Shown: piece after piece, positions 16,936-24,813 of the stretch
Layout of the letters: each line of letters opens with the position of its first letter
Numbering within the stretch: the first letter of the stretch is position 1
From: an uncultured Acidimicrobiales bacterium
Lineage (GTDB): Bacteria; Actinomycetota; Acidimicrobiia; Acidimicrobiales; Aldehydirespiratoraceae
DNA: 64,000 nt
Reading direction: 5' to 3'
Assembly: GCA_951812975.1 (NCBI GenBank)
Contig: CATOTC010000001.1
Coordinates: 1,210,001 to 1,274,000, forward strand
Position numbers and translations under genes: made by a program
Notes under the pieces: generated by a model
What the model saw: the letters and a program-made list of their open reading frames with translations, nothing else
The model's database searches: none
Told to the model about the DNA's origin: nothing

Positions 16936-16959
16936 GATCCGCTCCTCAGTTCGGCGGCG

Positions 16960-18048
16960 CTAGCACGCAGCCGCTACGGCTCGAGCGACATGCTCCGAAA
17001 ATAGAGGAGGCACCGAATTCCCGATCTGAGCCTGCACTGATGCCCTCTTGCCGACGAACGCGAAGTCGTCCGGGAACGTGAAGAGCCTCCGAATCTCGGG
17101 GACGCGCAATCGGCGATTGGCCCAGTGGAACGGACCGACGTTGGGACCTGGCCGAGCCTGGATCGTCGGGGACGGCCTGCCGGGATCAAGCTTCAACAGG
17201 AACGACCAGTACCGCGACCGCCATTCGAAGACCGGCGCAGGGTGACCACGCTTCTCAGTGAAATAGAGGTAATTGTCGCCAGGTGGGATCTCGGGCAGGA
17301 GGTGGCCCCAACTCCCTCGAACCACCTCCTGGGGCTCGGCGTCGGTGATCAAACCCGCGAGCGCCTCACCAGCTGTGACGTGGGGCAGCGGCCCACCGGT
17401 CGTGGTTCGTCGTTCCCAAGGCCCATGGTGAGTCGGATCCGGCGGATCAGGCAGTGTGTCCCGCTTGCGACAACCAACGATGCAAAGACGCGGACGGGCC
17501 TGGGGCACTCCGTAGTCGGCCGTGTTCAACACCTGCCACCAGAAGCGGTAGCCCGCCGCCTCGATCTCTGCGAGCAATCGTGTGAACGCCGGCCGACTCG
17601 CCTTGTTGTTGAAGGTCAGCGCATACACGTTCTCGAACACGAAGTAACGGGGCCTAGCCTCAGCAAGCACACGGGTATAGGCCTGCAGAAGACTCGCCGC
17701 GGGGTCCACACCATCACGCTTCCATTCGAGCCAGAAGCCTGACTTGGAGAATGCAACGCAAGGTGGTCCACCCACGAGAAGATCGGGCCTCTCCCGGCTC
17801 GACAGACCGGCCGCTCGGAGTATGTCCCGCGTGGTCAGACCCCCACCTGAACCGATGGCGAGCGGGTAGAGGTCGCCCCGAACCACCTCGCGGAGACTCG
17901 GAAAGTAGATTGGGGCGTTCTTCTCCAGAGTGTCACAGGCATCGTCGTCCCATTCCACCGCAGCCAGTGTGGCGAACCCCGCCGACTCGATCCCCAAGTC
18001 GAGACCCCCGGCGCCGGAGAAGAGAGAAATCGCGGAACCAACGGTCAC
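16960..18048 (-). CDS. DNA (cytosine-5-)-methyltransferase
   Basis: This is a C5 MTase of a type II R-M system. Motif I is FSGAGGLDLGIESAGF, motif IV with the catalytic Cys is GGPPCVAFSKSG, motif VI is FVFENV, and motif VIII is QARPRLCIVG. Motif IX is RLFTFPDDFAF and motif X is QIGNSVPPLF. The GTG at 18048, preceded by CTGAGGGT, puts motif I right at the N-terminus as usual. A GTG at 18168 would add 40 unconserved residues. The variable region between VIII and IX (target recognition) is short. It is followed at 24 bp by its presumed restriction partner. Confidence 0.92.
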   Translation of the reverse strand: MTVGSAISLFSGAGGLDLGIESAGFATLAAVEWDDDACDTLEKNAPIYFPSLREVVRGDLYPLAIGSGGGLTTRDILRAAGLSSRERPDLLVGGPPCVAFSKSGFWLEWKRDGVDPAASLLQAYTRVLAEARPRYFVFENVYALTFNNKASRPAFTRLLAEIEAAGYRFWWQVLNTADYGVPQARPRLCIVGCRKRDTLPDPPDPTHHGPWERRTTTGGPLPHVTAGEALAGLITDAEPQEVVRGSWGHLLPEIPPGDNYLYFTEKRGHPAPVFEWRSRYWSFLLKLDPGRPSPTIQARPGPNVGPFHWANRRLRVPEIRRLFTFPDDFAFVGKRASVQAQIGNSVPPLFSEHVARAVAAAC

Positions 18049-18168
18049 ACCCTCAGTCTGCCCGCTGCGGTCGGCGTGGGCGCGCACCCCCTGTCCATCA
18101 CCAACTTGCCCATCACCAAGACGCAATTGCACCCCTCGCGGGTTCCGATCAATTCGTAGAGAGTTCAC

Positions 18169-18491
18169 ACCTCAAGCACACAACAGGGGTGTGACAGCAG
18201 CGATCTCTAGACGCCGTAGACGAGAATGATCGCGCGGCGTGAGCCAACCAAAGACCTGAGCACGCCGAGCCAGCACTCACGCTCAGGTGAGCAGCGCGAT
18301 CCCGTCACACGTCGGAGAGCCGCTAGGAGGCTGCGTCTTGACGCTTCGCGAATCTCGTCAATTTGATGGTTGTGCGCCACGGCCGACCTTTCTTCAGCGG
18401 CACTTACGAAACGCGAGATTAGCCCGCGACGCCGACCACCATCACCCGATGGCTGTCACATGGTGGTCACGGCCCAACCCCAACATTTGTC
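18169..18491. other. Intergenic region between methyltransferase and XRE gene
   Basis: About 320 bp separate the divergent methyltransferase and XRE genes. I see no convincing coding sequence or RNA gene. It should hold the methyltransferase promoter; base composition becomes AT-rich only in the last 50 bp before the XRE gene. Confidence 0.4.
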
Positions 18492-18513
18492 ATATATACA
18501 AAGCGATATATAC
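18492..18513 (+). promoter_or_regulatory. Direct repeat ATATATAC x2, putative operator of the XRE-NTase operon
   Basis: ATATATAC occurs at 18492-18499 and again at 18506-18513, 14 bp apart, just before the XRE start at 18522. This AT-rich patch stands out in GC-rich DNA and probably contains the -10. Antitoxin-type XRE proteins commonly bind such repeats to autoregulate; that function is inferred. Confidence 0.45.
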
Positions 18514-18521
18514 TGTTGATC

Positions 18522-18848
18522 ATGGGACCGGCAGAACTCCTTCGGGCAGCACGGCAGCGTCACGGTCTGAGTCAGGCGGCGCTGGCTGCACGCGCCGGGA
18601 CCAGCCAACCGGTGATCTCCGCCTACGAGCATGGGCGGCGGGATCCTACGACTCGCATGCTGCGACGGCTCATCACAGCAGCGGGCGACCGACTGGAACT
18701 CCGACTCGCATCCCAGCCGCCGGACATCCCCCCACCGTCATGCCCTGAAGAGCACGCTGGCCGACTCGTGGACGTGCTCCTGTTCGCAGACGCAGTCGGA
18801 CATCGCAGACGCGCGCCGCTCGCCTTTCCCCGAATCGACTCGTCGTGA
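18522..18848 (+). CDS. XRE-family HTH protein, probable antitoxin of a nucleotidyltransferase TA pair
   Basis: The N-terminal helix-turn-helix (about 3-60) reads LLRAARQRHGLSQAALAARA and QPVISAYEHGRRDPTTRMLR, a classical Cro/C1 fold. A short C-terminal tail (about 45 residues) follows. The GTG of the next gene overlaps its TGA in a GTGA arrangement, so the two are translationally coupled. HTH plus minimal nucleotidyltransferase pairs of this shape are toxin-antitoxin modules. ATG 18522 is chosen over a TTG two codons earlier. Confidence 0.8.
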   Translation: MGPAELLRAARQRHGLSQAALAARAGTSQPVISAYEHGRRDPTTRMLRRLITAAGDRLELRLASQPPDIPPPSCPEEHAGRLVDVLLFADAVGHRRRAPLAFPRIDSS

Positions 18849-19378
18849 CCCGCTTGCCGCTGCCCGACAAGATCCTCGCGATCGATCGTGCCCTGACAGC
18901 GGTACCACACGCTTTCGGCGGTGCGATCTCGCTCGCCTACCACGCCGAGCCGAGAGCCACGATCGACATCGATGTGAACGTGTTCGTGTCCGTGGAGAGA
19001 GCCGCAGAGGTGTTCGAACCGCTCAGCCAGATCGGAGTCGACACCGCAACCGAGTCGCCGGCCCGCGACGGCCAGGCGCGGGTCATGTGGGACAACACGC
19101 CAATAGATCTCTTCTTCTCCTACGACCCCTTCCACGCCGCCGCGGAAGCCGCGACCGTCACTGTGCCCTTCGCCGACGACACGATTCGCGTGCTCTCGGC
19201 CACCCACCTGAGCGTCTGCAAGGCGGTGTTCGATCGGCCCAAGGACTGGATCGACATCGAAGCCATGCTCGCGCTCGGAACCCACATCGACACCGCCGAG
19301 GCACTGCGTTGGGTCGGACGGATCACAGGCGACGAAGACCACCGGTTCGAGCGCCTAGCAGCGCTGCTGACTACCTGA
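18845..19378 (+). CDS. Nucleotidyltransferase-fold protein, probable toxin (AbiEii/MNT-like)
   Basis: The N-terminal region carries the nucleotidyltransferase signature AFGGAISLAYHAEPRATIDI followed by DVNVFV, giving R-x-T-x-D-I-D with the DxD metal site near residues 37-40. This matches the AbiEii/AbiGii-like and DUF6036-type families. A later segment HLSVCKAVFDRPKDWIDIEA matches the K-x(n)-RxKDxxDIE helix typical of these proteins. Genes of this type transfer nucleotides to tRNA or protein; the target is unknown. It overlaps the XRE gene by four bases. Confidence 0.78.
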   Translation: MTRLPLPDKILAIDRALTAVPHAFGGAISLAYHAEPRATIDIDVNVFVSVERAAEVFEPLSQIGVDTATESPARDGQARVMWDNTPIDLFFSYDPFHAAAEAATVTVPFADDTIRVLSATHLSVCKAVFDRPKDWIDIEAMLALGTHIDTAEALRWVGRITGDEDHRFERLAALLTT

Positions 19379-19456
19379 GTCCGGACCCTCGCCGGTTTCC
19401 TCACGCACGACGCACGGGCCGGGCGAGGCCAACTTTGTGTAGGGGTAGGATGCAGC

Positions 19457-20821
19457 ATGTCACTGCACCCGAAGCCTCGCGACTCGACGGCGGTCCGCAC
19501 TGCCGATCCACTCGAGCTCTCGGCGCGCGTTATTGCATCGGGCACAGCCGACGAACCGACCAACCGGGTGACCAACACGCTCACCGAGCTTGATGACGGC
19601 ATCGCGGTCGTCGAGTCCTTCTCCCACATGGTCGCGTTCTCGACCGAAGCCGGTCTCGTGTGTTTCGACGCGAGCGGTGCTCTCAGCGGTGCTGCTGTCG
19701 CCGAGGCTCTCCGGAGATGGTCGAAGGAGCCGGTCGATTCGCTCATCTACACGCATGGGCACATGGACCACGTCGGCGGCAGCGGCGCAGTCGCCGCCGA
19801 TGCCGAAGCTCTCGGCCATCGACCGCCGCGGGTTGTAGGCCACGCCAACATTCCGGTCCGTCTGCAACGCTACGAAGACACCAACGGCTACAACCTCGCC
19901 ATCAACGCGCGTCAGTTCGGCGGTGTGTCGAGGCAACTGAATCTGGGAAGCCTGCGCGCGGGCGCTGGCCGTTTCGTCGGTGCGGACACGCTCTGGCCCG
20001 ATGTCACCTACCATGACCATCTGACCGTCTCGGTCGGCGACACCGACTTCGTCCTGCACCACGACAAGGGTGAGACCGACGATCACACCTGGGCTTGGGT
20101 TCCGGGGCATCGCGCCCTGTGCGTCGGTGACTTCGTGACCTGGGTGTTCCCCAACGCCGGCAACCCGCAGAAGGTTCAGCGGTACCCGTTGGAGTGGGCC
20201 AGGGCACTGCGGCGCATGCAGGCGTTCGAGGCCGAACTCCTGCTGCCCGCGCACGGCCTCCCGGTGCGTGGTACCGCAGAAGTCAATCTGATCCTGGGCG
20301 ACCTCGCCTCTGCGCTCGAGGGTCTCGTCGATGCCACGCTCGAACTGATGAACGACGGGGAATCGCTCGACACCATCATTCAGTCCGTCGAGGTGTCCGA
20401 GGACTTGTTGTCCAAACCGTGGCTCCAGCCCGTCTACGACGAACCCGAGTTCGTTGTTCGCAACATCTGGCGCCTCTACGGCGGATGGTGGGACCTGAAT
20501 CCAGCGAAGCTCAAGTCCGCGGGCGAGGCCGCATATGCGGCCGAGATCGTTCGGCTCGTCGGTAGCACAGAGAAGGTCATCAGCCGCGCCCAGGAGATGG
20601 CCACAGCCGGAGACTTCCGCCTGGCATGCGAACTCATCGAGCTGGCCACGACCGCCGAGCCGGAGTCGGTCGCCGCCCACGGCGCCCGCGCGGAGATCTA
20701 CGCCGCCCGACGACGCATCGAGCGGTCCCTCATGGCCAAAGGCATCTACGCCGCCGCCTCCCGCGAGTCAACCGCCATCATCGAGAGCACACTCCCCGAC
20801 CAGTCGGACCAGACCCCCTGA
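19457..20821 (+). CDS. Metallo-beta-lactamase-fold hydrolase, alkylsulfatase-like
   Basis: Zinc ligands are in THGHMDHVGGSG (HxHxDH, near residue 100), with further ligands in HHDKGETDDH and LCVGDFVTW. The segment NIWRLYGGWWDLNPAKL is characteristic of the alkyl-sulfatase dimerisation domain of the SdsA1/BDS1 family. At 454 residues it lacks the C-terminal SCP2-like domain of full alkylsulfatases (about 650). No signal peptide is seen, so it should be cytoplasmic. It sits between the two nucleotidyltransferase loci of the island with its own start context, and nothing suggests a functional link to them. Confidence 0.78.
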   Translation: MSLHPKPRDSTAVRTADPLELSARVIASGTADEPTNRVTNTLTELDDGIAVVESFSHMVAFSTEAGLVCFDASGALSGAAVAEALRRWSKEPVDSLIYTHGHMDHVGGSGAVAADAEALGHRPPRVVGHANIPVRLQRYEDTNGYNLAINARQFGGVSRQLNLGSLRAGAGRFVGADTLWPDVTYHDHLTVSVGDTDFVLHHDKGETDDHTWAWVPGHRALCVGDFVTWVFPNAGNPQKVQRYPLEWARALRRMQAFEAELLLPAHGLPVRGTAEVNLILGDLASALEGLVDATLELMNDGESLDTIIQSVEVSEDLLSKPWLQPVYDEPEFVVRNIWRLYGGWWDLNPAKLKSAGEAAYAAEIVRLVGSTEKVISRAQEMATAGDFRLACELIELATTAEPESVAAHGARAEIYAARRRIERSLMAKGIYAAASRESTAIIESTLPDQSDQTP

Positions 20822-20899
20822 CCACCGGCGGCCTAGCGAGGACGGGGATGGACCAGACAGTTACAAGGGCCACTTCCCAGGCAGTCCCCGAGGCGCGCC

Positions 20900-21235
20900 T
20901 CAACTACGCGCTGGAAGAGCGGCGGTGAGACTTCGGGCCACCCAGTCTTCGTCGACCTCGTAGCCGACCGCTTGCAGGTAGCCGATCAGTGAGGCGATCC
21001 GGACTTTGCCGAGCGGCCGGATCTCAAGCTGGTGCACCGCGGCCTTGGTCACACCACGTCGCCTGGCGACTTGTTCGAGACTCATGCCACTGCCGGCGCG
21101 AAGGTTCGCCAAAACGTGGCGGGCCACGATCTGGTTGTAGGCGGCTTCGACTGCTGCTGGATCGGCGTCTGGTAGATCGTCGACGCTGAAGAACTCCGAG
21201 TCGTCTGGTTCTCTTGCCATGGTTGCTCCGATCAA
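20900..21235 (-). CDS. HTH-domain DNA-binding protein
   Basis: A 111-residue protein with an acidic N-terminus (DDSEFFSVDDLPDADPAAVE) and a helix-turn-helix at about 45-75 (GMSLEQVARRRGVTKAAVHQ). It resembles small antitoxin-like XRE regulators. An in-frame ATG at 21220 (MAREPDDSE) is an alternative start. It is the last gene of a tight minus-strand operon with a 53-aa ORF, an AbiEii-like nucleotidyltransferase and a phosphoribosyltransferase. A perfect 12-bp palindrome lies just upstream, suggesting local autoregulation. Confidence 0.75.
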   Translation of the reverse strand: MIGATMAREPDDSEFFSVDDLPDADPAAVEAAYNQIVARHVLANLRAGSGMSLEQVARRRGVTKAAVHQLEIRPLGKVRIASLIGYLQAVGYEVDEDWVARSLTAALPARS

Positions 21236-21239
21236 CGGA

Positions 21240-21251
21240 GTATAGCTATAC
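21240..21251. promoter_or_regulatory. Palindrome GTATAGCTATAC upstream of the HTH gene
   Basis: A perfect 12-bp palindrome sits between the 53-aa ORF stop (21254) and the HTH start (21235). An adjacent inverted repeat CTCCG-ATCAA-CGGAG (21226-21240) overlaps the start region. Binding by the HTH product is inferred. Confidence 0.5.
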
Positions 21252-21253
21252 GT

Positions 21254-21415
21254 TTACGATCTTGGGAAGTCTGCTAGGTTGAGCGTCTGGATTGCGGCGC
21301 GGGTGATCTCATCGGAACGTGTCACCGCGGAGGTGTACCAGTCGTTAGCGTTAGGACCAGTCCCGGCCTTGTTGCCGAGCACGGTAAACACATACCACTC
21401 GTCATCGCCCGGCAT
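21254..21415 (-). CDS. Small 53-aa protein of unknown function
   Basis: The ATG at 21415 overlaps the end of the AbiEii-like gene by 14 bases and reads MPGDDEWYVFTVLGNKAG. It continues through NDWYTSAVTRSDEI and ends in LNLADFPRS. The composition is balanced and unlike the Arg/Pro-rich shadows in other frames, so I think it is coding. I do not recognise it. An alternative is that it is a displaced C-terminus of the AbiEii protein, but the clean overlapping start argues for a separate gene. Confidence 0.5.
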   Translation of the reverse strand: MPGDDEWYVFTVLGNKAGTGPNANDWYTSAVTRSDEITRAAIQTLNLADFPRS

Positions 21416-22322
21416 CCGCAGGTCGATGAAGGGCGCTGAGGAACCCGCCCGTAGCGATGGCTTGCGACACGTCGTACCGGTCTCGCGGGTTGCACTTCGC
21501 CCACCGGATTTCGTGCTCGTCGAGCTCGATCAGGAACCCGAACCGCTGCCGGACCTCTCGTTCCCAACCCACCAGATCTATCGGACTGGTCAGCTTGCCG
21601 ATCGACTCCGGCGCAAAGTCAGCCTCCTTTCGCTCGGTCAACACGTCCTTGGGATCAAGGGGCTTCTCGCCTCGCCCATCGTCCACCACGTCACCCCAGA
21701 CCTTCAGCACCCAGAGGCGGCGCACAATCACTTCATCCAACGGTCGGCCCGCGAACTGAGCGAGGTCGTACACGTCGCGGCCCAACGGGACCCGGCGGTA
21801 TCGAGCCAACTTCTCCGCGCACGCCTCGGCCTCAGCGATCACCGGCAGCAGAGGCAGCTCGATGTCATAGGACCTGTGAATCGGCAGCGGTACGAACGTC
21901 ATGCGCTCAACTGCGCGAACCAGAGGTCGGCGCGCGAACTCAACCGAAGCTGCGACGTCTGGCTCGCCAAGGTCGGGATGACGCACTCGCAGGTCTCAGT
22001 GGCGGCCATCGCCGCGGGTCGACTCGAGCGTGAATTGAAACCCCGACACCGACGCACCATCTATGGACTCGCAGACTTCCACAACAGTGTCCTCAGCGGG
22101 CGCGACGAAGTCCAGGTCGGTCGAAAAGCGTCCGGAGCCACCCAAGCGGCATTGTCGCAGCGAAGTCCCGCCCTTGAAGGCAAGTGCATCTCCGTCGAAA
22201 TGGCCAAGCTCATAGAGGAGCCAAAGCAAGTGGTCTTGCGCAACGTCGAGCAGGGCTGCCCCATAGGTGTCCTGGCGGCCCGCACCATGAAGCCCAACGA
22301 GCGCACGCGTCAACGACGCCAT
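21402..22322 (-). pseudogene. AbiEii/AbiGii-like nucleotidyltransferase interrupted by one in-frame stop
   Basis: The two halves are in the same reading frame. The first (22322 to 21996, 108 aa) carries the AbiEii signature LAFKGGTSLRQC then GRFSTDLDFV. After a single TGA at 21996-21998, the second (ATG/GTG near 21986 to 21402) carries the C-terminal half, LPIHRSYDIELPLLPVIAEA then EKLARY and RDVYDLAQF. The reading around the stop, GDGRH-stop-DLRVRHPDLGEPDV, continues smoothly, so a sense codon such as TGG probably mutated. It could also be recoding or a sequencing error. The start overlaps the phosphoribosyltransferase gene. Confidence 0.75.
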
Positions 22323-22845
22323 CGTTAGCTCTTCCCAAGCCGATCTTGGAGTGGGCTACGAGGCGGTCATTGACGCCGAACTCGTTCGACCAGACGCTCG
22401 TGGGCCCGTCGCCGAGCCGCGCGGCTGGCATCTCGGGTGTCGGGCGCCTCGCCATGAGCTCCTTAGCCTTTTCGGACACCCCTCCTCGGTCCACCAAGTA
22501 CGCCGCGCGCATCGCTGCGACCATGGTGCCTCCGGTACTCATGCCATCGTCAACGATAAGGATCGACTTGCCGCTGACGCGAGTGGAAACGATATGTGGA
22601 TCGATCCATAGCCGCTTGACCGCGCCGGTGCTCGTCACGGACTCGACCGGACATGAGAATTGCTCGTCGTACCAGGGCTTTCTGGAACTACCCAGCGGCA
22701 GGTAGTGCGAGTGCCCGAGCGATCGTGCGATGACCCCGGCGAGCGATAGACCCAGCGTCGCCACGCCGGCAACGATGTCTGGTCGAACAGGTTGAACAAG
22801 CTCGGCAAGCAGTTGGGACAGACGATCAACGCAGTCAAACGGCAT
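22210..22845 (-). CDS. Phosphoribosyltransferase-domain protein
   Basis: A type I PRTase fold is indicated by the PRPP-binding motif SILIVDDGMSTGGTM at about residues 95-109 and by the N-terminal VAGVATLGLSLAGVIARSLG (hood/P-loop region). It resembles orotate/adenine phosphoribosyltransferases, but the base specificity cannot be told. The last 113 bases overlap the AbiEii-like gene in another frame; the C-terminal part there (CARWASWCGPPGH onward) is probably an unconserved extension. The ATG directly follows the stop of a small upstream frame (TAGATG). Confidence 0.7.
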   Translation of the reverse strand: MPFDCVDRLSQLLAELVQPVRPDIVAGVATLGLSLAGVIARSLGHSHYLPLGSSRKPWYDEQFSCPVESVTSTGAVKRLWIDPHIVSTRVSGKSILIVDDGMSTGGTMVAAMRAAYLVDRGGVSEKAKELMARRPTPEMPAARLGDGPTSVWSNEFGVNDRLVAHSKIGLGRANDGVVDACARWASWCGPPGHLWGSPARRCARPLALAPL

Positions 22846-22980
22846 CTAATCCGTTTTGAAGTACACAATCGCAAGCTCCTCGTTGAGGGCCCGCAACGGG
22901 AGTACGACCCAGTCCCCGCTATTGAGCTGCACCGGGTACCGGTCAGTCACCCACTCCAGCTTCCCTGTGCGAGCCTTCAC
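22846..22980 (-). CDS. Possible small ORF (44 aa) in front of the phosphoribosyltransferase
   Basis: From a GTG at 22980 the frame reads VKARTGKLEWVTDRYPVQLN, then GDWVVLPLRALNEELAIVYFKTD, and stops in TAGATG, coupled to the phosphoribosyltransferase start. The composition looks like real protein, but there is no clear ribosome binding site. The frame is closed by a TAA a few codons upstream, so it may be the tail of a decayed gene. No family is recognised. Confidence 0.35.
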   Translation of the reverse strand: MKARTGKLEWVTDRYPVQLNSGDWVVLPLRALNEELAIVYFKTD

Positions 22981-23173
22981 GATGAGATCGGCGTCGCATT
23001 ACGACCGGCACTGGACCTCGAACCGTGATCGACCGCGCTATCCCGATCGTGGCAATGGCATTGGCCTTGGGAATGTTGGGAGTGGATCTCGACGAGGCCA
23101 TCGCCAGGTTGTGACCAAGCTCACGTAAAACTCCCTCCGCGGACCTGCTCACTGAAATGCGCCACCCCTTTGC

Positions 23174-24064
23174 TCAAACCTTTGGTGCAACCACGGGAGT
23201 GCGGATCTCGCCGATACCAGCGATCGATCCGGCCATTACGTCACCTGGCTTAAGGAACGTGCCCGTCGTGGCGCCAACTCCCGAGGGAGTGCCAGTTGCG
23301 ATGACATCGCCGGACTCGAGCGTCATAAACGTCGACGCGAAGGCGATCAGTTCCTCAACGTTGAAGATCATCTGAGCAGTGCTTGCGGACTGTCGCACCT
23401 CGCCGTTCACGCTCAGCTCAAGATCTAGTGCTTGTGGGTCGGCCACCTCGTCGGCGGAAACTAACCATGGGCCCATGGGCGCGAATCCGTCCGCCCATTT
23501 GCCCATCAACCAGTCGAAGAAATCGGCCCAGTGTGACGGCGCTCGCTCGCCCATGCCCCAGTGCGACGTCCGCGCTGAGATGTCGTTGATCACCGTGTAG
23601 CCGGCAATGTGTTCAAATACATCGGCCTTCTCGATGTTGCGTCCACCGGTGCCGATCACGACGGCGAGCTCGAGTTCCCAGTCCACGGTGTCACTGGTTG
23701 TCGGAAGGGCCAGCTCCGCGTGGGGCCCGATAATGCTGGTGGATGGCTTGATGAAAAGCTTGGGCACGATTGCTTCCTTGACAAACGCTTGTGGCGTCAC
23801 CTCGGCGACATGCTCGTGGTAGTTCATAGCGGCGCAGATCAATTTGCCGCGTTGACCGACGGGCGCTCGCAGATCTTTGAACGGGGTGTCCATAGCGGGT
23901 GAGCTCGCAGCAACGCGGTTGATTTCAGCTGCGCCTGCGGTGAGCGCCTCTACGGCGTCGTCCCAACCGATTTCTAAGGGACGTAACCGGACGGTGTCTT
24001 GGTCTACCGCTTCGACCAGACCGAGGCGTACCTGTTGATCGTGTTCGAACCTGGCGAGTCTCAT
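23174..24064 (-). CDS. Fumarylacetoacetate hydrolase (FAH)-family enzyme
   Basis: FAH-fold hydrolases, hydratases or decarboxylases act on 2-keto or acylpyruvate compounds with a divalent metal. Hallmarks are LICAAMNYHEH, PKLFIKPSTSIIGP, the metal-ligand segment DWELELAVVIGTGGRNI, GYTVINDISARTSHW and GDVIATGTPSGVG. The ATG at 24064 overlaps the glycerophosphodiesterase stop (ATGA); the frame upstream of it is not homologous. It is the last gene of the leftward catabolic operon and probably handles a late keto-acid intermediate. Confidence 0.88.
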   Translation of the reverse strand: MRLARFEHDQQVRLGLVEAVDQDTVRLRPLEIGWDDAVEALTAGAAEINRVAASSPAMDTPFKDLRAPVGQRGKLICAAMNYHEHVAEVTPQAFVKEAIVPKLFIKPSTSIIGPHAELALPTTSDTVDWELELAVVIGTGGRNIEKADVFEHIAGYTVINDISARTSHWGMGERAPSHWADFFDWLMGKWADGFAPMGPWLVSADEVADPQALDLELSVNGEVRQSASTAQMIFNVEELIAFASTFMTLESGDVIATGTPSGVGATTGTFLKPGDVMAGSIAGIGEIRTPVVAPKV

Positions 24065-24813
24065 TGGTCGTCCCCGCCGACCAGCGTCATCAAGCCACCG
24101 ATGTTTGAGCATGAGATGACGTCGGGAACAAGCGACACAGCCTGGGCAAGTGATGCTTCGTCGTCTGCCGACCACACCCATACCTCGAGCCCAGAAGCTT
24201 GTAGCTCGGCGACCTGTGCACGACTCAAGAGCGCTGCCGTATGGAACACACCGAGTGCCTGCAATCTCGAAGCATCTTGCAGATGACTGGGCACATTGGC
24301 CGGCGAGAACTCATCCATCCACGGAAGCTGGCGAAGCGATGGTGCCTTGGCTGCCACCATTGCGAGCGCGTCGAGGTGAAAGGACGACACCCGCATCAGC
24401 CCGTTGCAGTCGTGCTCCACCAACCATTCAGCCAAGAGCAGCGCTGTGCGCGCGGCCTCGTCTGCTGACTCGGCTTTCGCCTCGACACAACCGATGACAC
24501 TTGCATCCTGAAGGAAAGCCAGCAGATCTTCGAGCATTGGCACTCGCTCACCGGCGAACTCAGACGCGAACCATGCACCAGCATCAAGGTCCCGCAACTC
24601 GCTGACCGTGTGATCGATGACTCGGCCTGTGCCGTTCGTAGTACGTTCGAGCGTAGCGTCATGGAATACCACCAACTGATTGTCTTTGGTGACGCGAACG
24701 TCGAACTCGATGAACGTGGCACCCAATTCGACTGCGCGACGGTACGCGGCGAGCGTCTGCTCCGGGCGGTCGATGCCGTTGCCGCGGTGGCCGCAGCCTG
24801 CGATCGGGTTCAT
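24061..24813 (-). CDS. Glycerophosphodiester phosphodiesterase-family protein
   Basis: GDPD-fold TIM-barrel. It begins GCGHRGNGIDRPEQTLAAYR (compare GHRG...PENT) and carries the metal ligands in FIEFDVRVTKDNQLVVFHDA and the DATLERTTNG motif. The C-terminal EVWVWSADDE is also typical. There is no signal peptide, so it is cytoplasmic. It overlaps the FAH gene and the GntR gene by four bases each, so it belongs to the catabolic operon. The actual substrate may not be a glycerophosphodiester. Confidence 0.87.
   Translation of the reverse strand: MNPIAGCGHRGNGIDRPEQTLAAYRRAVELGATFIEFDVRVTKDNQLVVFHDATLERTTNGTGRVIDHTVSELRDLDAGAWFASEFAGERVPMLEDLLAFLQDASVIGCVEAKAESADEAARTALLLAEWLVEHDCNGLMRVSSFHLDALAMVAAKAPSLRQLPWMDEFSPANVPSHLQDASRLQALGVFHTAALLSRAQVAELQASGLEVWVWSADDEASLAQAVSLVPDVISCSNIGGLMTLVGGDDQ

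Noticed and set aside
21279-22328. Plus-strand open frame of 349 codons opposite the AbiEii-like gene
   Set aside because: The AbiEii motifs are on the minus strand; the plus frame resembles nothing known.
23026-23115. Possible plus-strand small ORF (VIDRAIPIVAMALALGMLG)
   Set aside because: No ribosome binding site, only about 29 codons, and it lies between decayed sequence and the FAH gene.
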